Source of the DNA: Actinomycetota bacterium
Lineage (GTDB): Bacteria; Actinomycetota; CADDZG01; WHSQ01
Direction: 5' to 3'
DNA: 64,000 bases
NCBI GenBank assembly: GCA_030447315.1
Contig: JAUJPD010000004.1
Coordinates: 55,340-119,339 of the forward strand
Notes under the pieces: generated by a model
What the model saw: only the letters and a program-made list of their open reading frames with translations
Databases searched by the model: none
Told to the model about the DNA's origin: nothing
Shown here: piece by piece, positions 18,486-26,712 of the stretch
How the letters are laid out: every line of letters starts with the position of its first letter
Position numbering within the stretch: position 1 is the stretch's first letter
Translations under genes and position numbers: made by a program

Positions 18486-19907
18486 CTAGCCGTGGAGCGG
18501 TTTGCCGGCCAGCTCTAGGAACGTTTCGCCGATGGCTTCCGACAGCGTCGGGTGAGGATGCATGAGTTCCGGCCAACTCCGAGGGATACGCCTCCCACGA
18601 GGTGACCAGTTGCGCCTCGGTGATCAGGTCCGAGGCCCGTGGTCCGACGATATGGACGCCGACGACCGCGCCGTCTTTCTCCGCAACCGTCTTCACGAAA
18701 CCCTGACCGCCCCCGAGCATGAGGGCCCGGGCGTTGGCGGCGAACGGATAACGCTTGGCGACCACGTCCATGCCCAGATCCTTCGCCTTCTGCTCGGTGA
18801 GCCCTACGGCTGCAACCTCGGGTTGGCAATAGATCACGTGAGGGATGTTGCGATAGTCCACCGGCGTCGGATCCTGACCGGCGATGCGCTCCGCCACCTT
18901 CTGACCCTCCGCGAAGGCAGTGTGGGCGAGCTGCGGATGCGGCGTGTCTGAATCGGTGACATGAACGGCGTCGCCGATCGCGAACACGCCTTCGACGCTG
19001 GTGCGGAACGACGAGTCCACGGTGATGTAGCCGCGGTCGATCTGGACGCCGAGCTCCTCGAGACCTATGCCGTCGGTGCGGGCCGCCCGTCCGATCGCGA
19101 CGAACATGCGCTCCGCGGACAACTGCTCGGTCTTGCCGTCTCTCTCTATCCGGACGTCGACTCCGGAATCGGTCGTCTCTGCACCGGCAACCGTTACCCC
19201 TAAGTGGAACTTGATGCCTCTACGTTGCAGCAACTTGAGAAGGGCTTCGGAGATGTCGTCATCTTCGAGCGGGGCGATCTTCGGCAACATCTCCACGACC
19301 TCCACCTCGGCCCCCAGCGATCGATAGACGCTGGCGAACTCGAGTCCGATGTAGTTGCCGCCGACGATCACGACCGACGAGGGGATGTCGGTGGCGCTCA
19401 AGGCGTGGTTCGAGTTGTGAACCCTGTCGCCGTCGGCAGGGATGAACGGAAGATCGCGCGGATACGAGCCGTGGCGACCACGATCGCCTTGGTGGCGGTG
19501 AGTGCTCTTTCTCCGTCGCTGGTGGCGACGGTCACGGTGCGGGCATCGGTGAGCCGCCCCTCGCCCTCGACCAATTCGACCTTGGCTCGTTTGACCAATC
19601 CCGACAGCCCCTTGTACATGCGGCCGACCACAGATTCCTTGAAGTCGAGCACCTTGCCCCAGTCGACCTGGGGTTCTTGCGCGATGATCCCGAACTCTCC
19701 GGCCGACTTGATCTCGTCCACGAGGTCGGCTGCGTGAAGCAGAGCTTTGGTGGGGATACAACCGCGGTGGAGGCAGGTGCCGCCGACCTTGTCTCTTTCG
19801 ACCATGGCGACCGACAGACCGAGCTTGACCGCGCGGAAGGCGGCCGAATATCCCCCGTTCCCGCCGCCCAGGATGACGAGATCGAAGCTGTCCGAGCCGT
19901 CCGCCAC
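18486..19907 (-). CDS. lpdA: Dihydrolipoamide dehydrogenase; two apparent frameshifts
   Basis: FDLVILGGGNGGYSAAFRAVKLGLSVAMVERDKVGGTCLHRGCIPTKALLHAA; NAD domain VVIVGGNYIGLEFASVYRSLGAEVEVVE; C-terminus MHPHPTLSEAIGETFLELAGKPLHG* in another frame. AGGAGG upstream of GTG start. Confidence 0.93.
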
Positions 19908-19989
19908 GACGAACCTCCTATGGATAGGCGCGAGAAGCGAAGCTGGTGGGCCCGCTTTGGGAGCAGGTCTCGAAGATACACTCGCCCAC

Positions 19990-20256
19990 ATGAAGGGCGA
20001 CCGGGTCGAGGTTGTCGTCGACGTCGGCGGCGGCGGAACCAAGACCTACGACATCGTGGCCTCCAGAGCAGGTCGTCGCGTCGAGATATCGAACGCCCGC
20101 GGCACCATCGAGGTCTCTGAGGTCACTCGCACCGGCGTGGCCGTTCGCAGCGGCCGGTTCATGGCCGCGCGGGTGGTGGCCGTGATCGAACATCCCGCCG
20201 AAGACGAACGCGCCGACCGACCCAAGAGGCCCGGCAACCAGCCATCGCTCCTCTAG
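19990..20256 (+). CDS. Hypothetical protein
   Basis: 88 aa ORF MKGDRVEVVVDVGGGGTKTYDIVASRAGRRVEISNARGTIEVSEVTRTGVAVRSGRFMAARVVAVIEHP; divergent from lpdA. Confidence 0.55.
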   Translation: MKGDRVEVVVDVGGGGTKTYDIVASRAGRRVEISNARGTIEVSEVTRTGVAVRSGRFMAARVVAVIEHPAEDERADRPKRPGNQPSLL

Positions 20257-20268
20257 GAGCTTCGGCAC

Positions 20269-20523
20269 TCACGCGGGAGGTGCAGGGGCTCCGCAGTGCT
20301 TGCAGTAAGGAGCGTTGGCAGATATGACACCGGCACAACCGGCGCAGACGGCGGGAGCGGTCACGCCCGCCGAGGAACGGTTGACCGCGGCGATGGCGAG
20401 CGCTCCCACGAGCGCGATCAAGATCAGGATCGCGACGCTGGTCGGATCGAAGCCCTGATCGATCCCGAGGGCCAGCGCCAGGGCGAGCCCAACGGCAACC
20501 ACAGCGATCGTTGCAGCCCTCAA
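20269..20523 (-). CDS. Small membrane protein with C-terminal zinc-ribbon
   Basis: TTG start overlapping hydrolase stop (TTGA); two TM stretches and CAGCAGVISANAPYCKHCGAPAPPA. Confidence 0.6.
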   Translation of the reverse strand: MRAATIAVVAVGLALALALGIDQGFDPTSVAILILIALVGALAIAAVNRSSAGVTAPAVCAGCAGVISANAPYCKHCGAPAPPA

Positions 20524-21266
20524 CCCAGCGTCCTGTTCAGCCAGTCGTTGAGGACCTCGCGTGCACGTGGCTCCTTGCGAAGGATGTGCTGGGCTCCTTC
20601 CAGGATGACCAGCTCGGCCTGTTGCGCCCGCGCCGCGATGCGGTGCGCGTGATCCACGGGAACCACATCGTCGGCCGTTCCATGCACGATGAGCGTGGGG
20701 ATCGTCACGTCCGCGATGGACTCTTCCGTAGTGATGGTCTCGAACTCGGCGGCCCACGAGGTCGGGTCTTCGAGAACATCCGGAGCAAGAGCCATGCCTG
20801 CTTCCTCGGTGATCCGTTTGACCCCGGCCGACCCGTCGAGGGCAAAGAAGAGCCACTCGGCCGGAGCCCCCATGAGAGCGAGAGCATCTACTGCGGCGCC
20901 GCGGCGGACCACCTCCGCCGACACACAGCCTCCCGCAGATGAGCCGACCAGGACCAGGGGGAGATCCTCGGCCCCCTCGAGCCTGCGGATCGATGCGACG
21001 ACCGCAAGAGCGTCGCGCACCCAGCCCTCGATCGAGAAGAAGCCCGGCGATGTCCGCACCGCCCGCAGGTCCGCCCACACCGCGGTCCAGCCGTTGGTGG
21101 CGAGGTCCTCGGCCCAGCCCGGATAGCCGGTGTCTCCCGGCTCGGGGGGCGAGACCGACGGGATCCCGTGCAACAGGACGACGACCCCCCGCGAGCCCTC
21201 GCCCGCTAGATAGGAACAAGCCAGGTCGATGCCATCACAAGAGACCGCCAGGTCCTCCCGCTGCAA
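20520..21266 (-). CDS. Alpha/beta fold hydrolase
   Basis: VVVLLHGIPS, LVGSSAGGCVSAEV (GxSxG), IVHGTADDVVPVDHAHRI, EGAQHIL. Confidence 0.85.
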   Translation of the reverse strand: MQREDLAVSCDGIDLACSYLAGEGSRGVVVLLHGIPSVSPPEPGDTGYPGWAEDLATNGWTAVWADLRAVRTSPGFFSIEGWVRDALAVVASIRRLEGAEDLPLVLVGSSAGGCVSAEVVRRGAAVDALALMGAPAEWLFFALDGSAGVKRITEEAGMALAPDVLEDPTSWAAEFETITTEESIADVTIPTLIVHGTADDVVPVDHAHRIAARAQQAELVILEGAQHILRKEPRAREVLNDWLNRTLG

Positions 21267-21389
21267 CTTTCGCTCCTCTTCGCCGCTAACAACTGGGCAG
21301 CTGTGACTTTTCTCTGCGGCAGCAGGCTAAATCCTCATCTCTTCCCCTAGAGTTCGAGTTGCCATCACCGCCATCCGAGGGGAGACAAC

Positions 21390-21986
21390 ATGAAGGCGTT
21401 CTCTTTCCGGCCTGCCATCGAGCTACGAGGCCGCAAGTTCAAGGGACTCCGTGGTTTCGCAGGCAAGCCGTTCCACCCACCGTTGACCGATATACCCGTC
21501 GGGGCTTACACGATCGCGCCGGTGCTCAGCGTCGCGGCTTTCCTCTTCCAAGACGCATCGTGGACCGACAAGGTATGGAGCGCCGCGGGCTACACGATGC
21601 TGGTCGGGGCGGTCGCTTCGGTCGCCACCTCCATCACCGGGTTCGCGGACTGGTTGAACACCAAGAAGGGCACTCAGATCCGGCGGCTGGCGAACGCGCA
21701 CATGTGGACGATGCTGGCGCTGACCGGGGTCGTGCTGGTTGCGCTGGCGGTGCGCTTCCTGGGGGACCGCAACGATTCACCCGACGCGGTGGTGCTGCTG
21801 CTCGACCTCGTGATCGTGGCGCTGGTGACCTTCGGGGGAACGATCGGAGGCACGATGACCTATGACTTCGGCTTCAACGTCGAGACCTCCACCGACAACC
21901 ACGTCTATCACGTGAGCGAGCACGACATCGTCCATCCACATGACGAACCTCCACCCGAGACCAAGAGCCAGATGACGGGGGGCTGA
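21390..21986 (+). CDS. DUF2231-family membrane protein
   Basis: GKPFHPPLTDIPVGAYTIAPVL...GFADWLNTKKGTQIRRLANAHMWTML. Confidence 0.8.
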   Translation: MKAFSFRPAIELRGRKFKGLRGFAGKPFHPPLTDIPVGAYTIAPVLSVAAFLFQDASWTDKVWSAAGYTMLVGAVASVATSITGFADWLNTKKGTQIRRLANAHMWTMLALTGVVLVALAVRFLGDRNDSPDAVVLLLDLVIVALVTFGGTIGGTMTYDFGFNVETSTDNHVYHVSEHDIVHPHDEPPPETKSQMTGG

Positions 21987-22211
21987 CCCCGGGCTGGCAC
22001 CGCCACCACCGAGCCCCGTGCGGCTGTTAGCCGGCGGCATCCCCAGACGGCCAACGGCCCTGGAAGGCCCACATCGGAGCCACCGAACCGTTCCACCTGT
22101 GGCTGACCCTCCCCTCAAGCGATACCGGATCAAGAGATGCGACCTCATCGGCGAGTCGCTTCACGCAGGGCGCACACGCGCCCTGCGACCATTTCCGCCT
22201 CCACCTCGGTA

Positions 22212-22240
22212 TTGACATAGACTCATCCCATGTTTAATCT
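22212..22240 (+). promoter_or_regulatory. Candidate promoter with overlapping palindrome
   Basis: TTGACA at 22212-22217 followed by an AT-rich -10 region; overlaps TTTAATCTCACCTAAA, similar to the site upstream of the DtxR gene. Confidence 0.4.
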
Positions 22241-22283
22241 CACCTAAAATTATTATTTCGAGAGATGGCTGAGGTGATTTTGG

Positions 22284-23408
22284 ATGACTAATAGTGGCGG
22301 CCAGGCGGGTTGGGGTGACCATCTGGTCCTAGCGGTTTTCGCCGTTATCACGGTAGGGGGCTGTTCCTGGACGGCTGGGCGCACTTGAATCTGGATACCA
22401 AGCTGGTTCCCTTCTTGGAGCCGTGGCACACGATGATGTACGCCGGGTTCCTCGGGCTCGGCATCTCGATCCTGACGTGTAACCAGCGACCTTTCAGATT
22501 TCGGTTCCTCTCGGCTCCCACAGGGATATGGGTTAGCGGTGGCAGGTATGGCCATCGCGGGTCTTGGCGTTGTGGGCGATGCCCTATGGCACGTGGTGTT
22601 CGGCGTCGAGACCGGGCTTGCTCGAGTACTCAGCACTTTTCACGTACTGCCGTTCGCTGGGACGGTTCTGGTGCTGACGACTCCGCTTCGGGCGACGTGG
22701 CTGGATAGCAGCATCGGGCGCGAGGTTTCGTTCAGCAGGCTGCTGCCGGCGCTTCTTTTCCCTATCGTTCACGACGGCGTTCGTTGCCTACTACCTGCAG
22801 TATCTATCTCCGTTCGTCAGTTGGTCGGAAGCAAACCTCGTGCAGGAATTCCCTGCGACGCTGTCGGGCGGGAACGAGGTGCTGCTCATGACTCGCGTTG
22901 GCGGAATCCTCCTAACCACTCTCTTGCTGCTCGCTCCCCTCTTGGTCCTTATGCGTCGGTGGATCCCGCCGCAGGGAAGCGCAACCATGCTGTTCACCGT
23001 CGTCGCCACTCTGATGAGCGCTCTGAACGGTTTCGCTCTGGGCGGTCTGGTCATCGCTGCCGGCCTCGGAGGCTTGCTCGCCGATCTGCTCTTGTGGCGC
23101 ATCGAAGACCTTCCCGGGAAGCGGTTCGCTTGCTTTGTGCAGTTGTTCCGCTGGGGACGTGGAGCGCCTACTTCTGGCTGTTGGCTACGTTGTACGGGGC
23201 GGTCTGGCCCTTGGAGCTGTGGATGGGCACAGTCGTCACGGCCAGCCTGATGGGGCTCGCTCTGAGCTGGCTGATGTTCCCGACCTCTCCGGCCGTCGTC
23301 ATCACCCTGTCTTCCTCGCCGTCCCCCCGGCTGATCGCCCCGAGGCCCGTTGGGCCTGTGATCTACGAGCCGCCGGTGGAACACGCAGACCCGCGCACTC
23401 GCACGTGA
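22284..23408 (+). pseudogene. Frameshifted multi-TM membrane protein remnant
   Basis: Pieces in successive frames: MTNSGGQAGWGDHLVLAVFAVITVGG / LFLDGWAHLNLDTKLVPFLEPWHTMMYAGFLGLGISIL / GLAVAGMAIAGLGVVGDALWHVVFGVETGLARVL / FHVLPFAGTVLVLTTPLRATW / NEVLLMTRVGGILLTTLLLLAPLLVLMRRWIPP...LNGFALGGLVIAAG / YFWLLATLYGAVWPLELWMGTVVTASLMGLAL. Confidence 0.7.
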
Positions 23409-23502
23409 TCAACGCACCTCCCTGAGGAGTGAAGGCCGCCGTGGTCGAAATGATTCAAAGCACGTCGCATAGATCCCGATCGCATAGGAGGTAAGAAGAG
23501 AG

Positions 23503-23685
23503 ATGTTGAAGACCTTTAGCAAGGCCCTGTTAGCGTCAGCGACAGTTGCATCCGTCCAACCGGTGGTGCCATCGCTCAAGGACACTCCTTCCTCGACGGA
23601 GCCAGGATTTCAGCTGGAATCGGTGCGGGTGCAGGATTCGAAGGTGGTCGATGTCACGTTCAACAACCCCTTTCTTCAACGATGA
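23503..23685 (+). CDS. Small secreted-like ORF, first of three 4-nt-overlapping ORFs
   Basis: MLKTFSKALLASATVASVQPVVPSLKDTPSSTEPGFQLESVRVQDSKVVDVTFNNPFLQR; AGGAGG at ~23487. Confidence 0.4.
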   Translation: MLKTFSKALLASATVASVQPVVPSLKDTPSSTEPGFQLESVRVQDSKVVDVTFNNPFLQR

Positions 23686-23795
23686 CCGATACCGCCCTTC
23701 GGGTTTTCCACGCCCCGCATTTCGACCATGACACCCCGCACTCCCATGAGGCTTCGAGCGTGGTGTTGATCAACGAAGGGAAGACAGCGCAGTGA
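23682..23795 (+). CDS. 37-aa His-rich ORF (or frameshifted continuation of previous)
   Basis: MTDTALRVFHAPHFDHDTPHSHEASSVVLINEGKTAQ; ATGA overlap with previous stop. Confidence 0.3.
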   Translation: MTDTALRVFHAPHFDHDTPHSHEASSVVLINEGKTAQ

Positions 23796-23962
23796 CCCTG
23801 GACCGAGCACTGCACTCTGAGGATCCACCTTGTGACAACGACCTCGAGCCGCGCTGTTCCGACGACAAGCTTGACTTCGTTATCACCGACGCCACCGATA
23901 TCTACGGCCACCGCATCTCAGACGACGACTGGAGAGTTTGGGCCGTGGGATCAAAAGACTGA
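23792..23962 (+). CDS. 56-aa acidic ORF (or frameshifted continuation of previous)
   Basis: VTLDRALHSEDPPCDNDLEPRCSDDKLDFVITDATDIYGHRISDDDWRVWAVGSKD; GTGA overlap with previous stop. Confidence 0.3.
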   Translation: MTLDRALHSEDPPCDNDLEPRCSDDKLDFVITDATDIYGHRISDDDWRVWAVGSKD

Positions 23963-24059
23963 CCCGGCCGAGGTAGGGGGTCCCGCGATCACCCAAGAGT
24001 TGAAGCAAGCCTTAACGCCTGAGACTGGCGGAGGCTGCTCACTCCGCTTCAACCTGAGC

Positions 24060-24595
24060 CTCGTAGACGTCACGGATCTGCTTAATCAGCTCGGTCGACC
24101 ACCACTTCGCTTCGTGTTCTCCAAGGTGACGTGGTGGCGGTCGACAGAGCGATCCGTCTGGCGGGCGCTGCAGCTTCCGGCGGTCCTCGACAGTGGCGCT
24201 CTCTACGAACGGCGATCCGGCGGCGAGTCGAGAGACCGAGGGGGCCGATCCCTCCAGCGGAGCCTTCGTCCAGTCCCTTCGAGGGCCCGTTCGCTCGGAG
24301 GCCGCCAACCTGCTCATCCCATTGGTCCGCTTCCTTCCTGCCCGATGACGCACGGGTGAGGGGCCGGCAACCACGGCGGAGCTCGCTCCCGAGGGTCTCG
24401 TCTACCGCTACCTGAGTGCATGGCGGGTGCCGGCGACGAGGCGACTTCGTGATCTGCAGCTCATCGGCTTGGTCGGAAACCTCGCCATGGCGGGTGAGGT
24501 CGGAACAAGCGCGTGGGTTGTTCGAGAAACTCATCGGCTACACCAACGACGTAGGGCTGCTGGCGGAGGAGATCGATCCGGTCGGTGAGCTTTAG
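24060..24595 (+). pseudogene. C-terminal remnant of a GH15-type glucoamylase/trehalase
   Basis: Across frames: FVFSKVT / MVAVDRAIRLAGAAA / RSEAANLLIPLVRFLP / PEGLVYRYL / LVGNLAMAGEV / EQARGLFEKLIGYTNDVGLLAEEIDPVGEL*, in GH15 order. Confidence 0.75.
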
Positions 24596-25392
24596 CTGCG
24601 GCCCCGTCCGGCCACGACGATCTCACCGCACATCCCGATGCACTCGCCGTTGACGAGCTCCGAATGAGAGCTCACGTCGCACCGATAGCTATACGTGCCG
24701 GGCTTCGTGAACCTCTTTTCGAACTTACCCTCCGTCGCCACGTGGCCGACGGTGCTCCAACGGCCCGCATAAGCGGTGACGTGGTGAGTCGTGGTCGTTG
24801 GGTTTTCCCAGCGCACCGTCTGGCCAGGCTCGATCTCCACCGATGTGGGCTCCCATCGCCACAGCAGCGCGGGGCCTCCCCCGGCGGTGACGGTCGAGGC
24901 GCTTTCCTGCACGACCTTCGCCGCTGGGAGCTGCTCGGAGAGAGCGAAGTCGTACGAGACCTCTAGCTCGGGTTGTCCGAGCCAGTTGCAGGCCGCCATC
25001 TGGACGCGGGATCCCGCCAACAGCCGAATCGACAGGTTCTCTTTGGCCTCGTTTCCGCGGATCGCCTGGTCCCGCTCGGACTGCGCCAGCTTCCGCCCCT
25101 CCGGGTCCAACACGTAGATGTCCCAGTCGCCGGTAAACCCAGCGGCCGATAGCCGAAGCTGGCCTGCAGCGGGCGCGTCGAAAGGCTCGGTGTCGTAGTT
25201 GAGCCCCTCGACGCCACCGAGGCAACTGCCCTTACCCAGGTAGTAGATGTCCGGATCGACCAGGGGCAGCGGAAGAGCGCGGGCGGAAAAGGTCCCCTTC
25301 ACGCGCTGCCGCGACGCCGGCGCGGCGACCAAAGGCGCGGCGGGAGCAAGGAGCGACGCCAGAAGCAGGATGAGGACGGGGATCTTGCGCAT
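24592..25392 (-). CDS. Secreted cupredoxin-domain protein
   Basis: Signal peptide MRKIPVLILLLASLLAPAAPLVAAPA; type-1 Cu pattern VRWENPTTTTHHVTA...GTYSYRCDVSSHSELVNGECIGMCGEIVV. Longer GTG start at 25461 possible. Confidence 0.85.
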   Translation of the reverse strand: MRKIPVLILLLASLLAPAAPLVAAPASRQRVKGTFSARALPLPLVDPDIYYLGKGSCLGGVEGLNYDTEPFDAPAAGQLRLSAAGFTGDWDIYVLDPEGRKLAQSERDQAIRGNEAKENLSIRLLAGSRVQMAACNWLGQPELEVSYDFALSEQLPAAKVVQESASTVTAGGGPALLWRWEPTSVEIEPGQTVRWENPTTTTHHVTAYAGRWSTVGHVATEGKFEKRFTKPGTYSYRCDVSSHSELVNGECIGMCGEIVVAGRGRS

Positions 25393-25448
25393 CTGACTGG
25401 TGGTTCGCCCCCTGCGAGCGAACTCCTCCCGATCCGAGGTTAGCGCGA

Positions 25449-25484
25449 GCGAGCCGACCACAAAGGGGTTAGTGGTCGGCTCGC
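25449..25484. other. Intercistronic 13-bp stem-loop
   Basis: GCGAGCCGACCAC-aaaggggtta-GTGGTCGGCTCGC, perfect arms, between ZIP stop and cupredoxin gene. Confidence 0.7.
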
Positions 25485-25509
25485 CCGCAGCATGATCGAT
25501 CGCTCGAGG

Positions 25510-26712
25510 TCAGGCGGTGAACAGCCCGGTGACGTACATGATCCCCAGCCCCACCATGAATCCGACCGCGCCCAAGCCCGAGGCCAGTCCCGTGTTCTTG
25601 CTCATGCCCTTCGAGATCTGCCAGATGACCTGGCCGATGGCTCCCGCGGCCACACCGAAGGCGACCGCGGCCCATGCCGGTGAGAAGGCGAAGCCCCCCA
25701 CCAAGGCGCCCGCGATCGTCGGTGCTCCGGCAACCGCCCCCAGCCCCACGAAATGCCACAGCGAGGGGCGCTTGGCGTTTCCGCCGAGAGGCGAAACGAT
25801 CGCGAGCCCCTCGGTGGTGTTGTGGAGCGCAAAGCCCAGAACCAACCCGGTGCCCAGCGCCACCTCACCTGCCGCCAGGGCGGCGCCCACCGCCAGGCCT
25901 TCGCCGAGGTTGTGGAGCCCGATGCCGGCCGCGATCAGATAAGCCAGAGCGAGACCGCGCACGCCGGCCCCGGTGGAGGTTGCGCCACCGGCGTCGGACT
26001 TGCGTTTGTCGAGGGAGCTCCCCAGGACCGTCAACCCAAGCACGACCCCGAGGACACCCACTCCGAAGAGAGCAAGTCCGTCGAGGGAGGCCGCGGTCTC
26101 CCCGGCTAGCTCCACACCCTCAGCCACCGTGTCGATCAACAAGAAGGCCAGCAGGCCCACGGTGAGAGCAAGGAAGAAACCGATCCAGCGCGCCGAGGCC
26201 CTCTTGAGCATGGGGAAGAACAGAAGCCCGATGGCGACCGGGATCACGCCGATGTAGACGCCCAGAAGGCCGTACACAACGAAGGTGTTGGCGTCGGGCT
26301 CCGGCGTGAGAGACGCCACCTCGATCTCGTGCTCCACCAGTCCCCCGGTCGAGGTGATCAGCGCGATCCCGATCGGGAGACCCTCCTCCCACGGATAGGG
26401 GATCCGAACCGTGGCGCTTTCGAGCCGTCCCACTGTGGAGTCGGTGATGGCGAAGTCGTTGTAGGCCTCGTTCACCAGGACCTGAGCGATCGTGACGGGA
26501 TCGGGACCGTCGTTCCTGAGGCTGAGGACGATCTCGTCCTCGTTCAACACCGTCCGTTCCACTGCCATCGCCTCGACCGGCGGAACCTCTCGCAGCGAGC
26601 CGATCGGGTTCAGAGCCAAGAAGACGATGACGAGCAGCGCGATCGCGGCCAGAGGTATCCCTGCGGCCACCCACGTCGGCAGCCGGTTCGCGGTGGTGGT
26701 TGCGGTCACCAT
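25510..26712 (-). CDS. ZIP family metal transporter with extracytoplasmic N-terminal domain
   Basis: C-terminal ZIP motifs AAGIGLHNLGEGLAVGAALAAGEVALGTGLVLGFALHNTTEGLAI; N-terminal TM then ~100-aa beta-rich segment. Confidence 0.85.
   Translation of the reverse strand: MVTATTTANRLPTWVAAGIPLAAIALLVIVFLALNPIGSLREVPPVEAMAVERTVLNEDEIVLSLRNDGPDPVTIAQVLVNEAYNDFAITDSTVGRLESATVRIPYPWEEGLPIGIALITSTGGLVEHEIEVASLTPEPDANTFVVYGLLGVYIGVIPVAIGLLFFPMLKRASARWIGFFLALTVGLLAFLLIDTVAEGVELAGETAASLDGLALFGVGVLGVVLGLTVLGSSLDKRKSDAGGATSTGAGVRGLALAYLIAAGIGLHNLGEGLAVGAALAAGEVALGTGLVLGFALHNTTEGLAIVSPLGGNAKRPSLWHFVGLGAVAGAPTIAGALVGGFAFSPAWAAVAFGVAAGAIGQVIWQISKGMSKNTGLASGLGAVGFMVGLGIMYVTGLFTA

Noticed and set aside
23832-24359. 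175-aa plus-strand ORF over 23.8-24.4 kb as a real gene
   Set aside because: Low-complexity N-terminus and middle; its only conserved pieces belong to GH15 in mixed frames.
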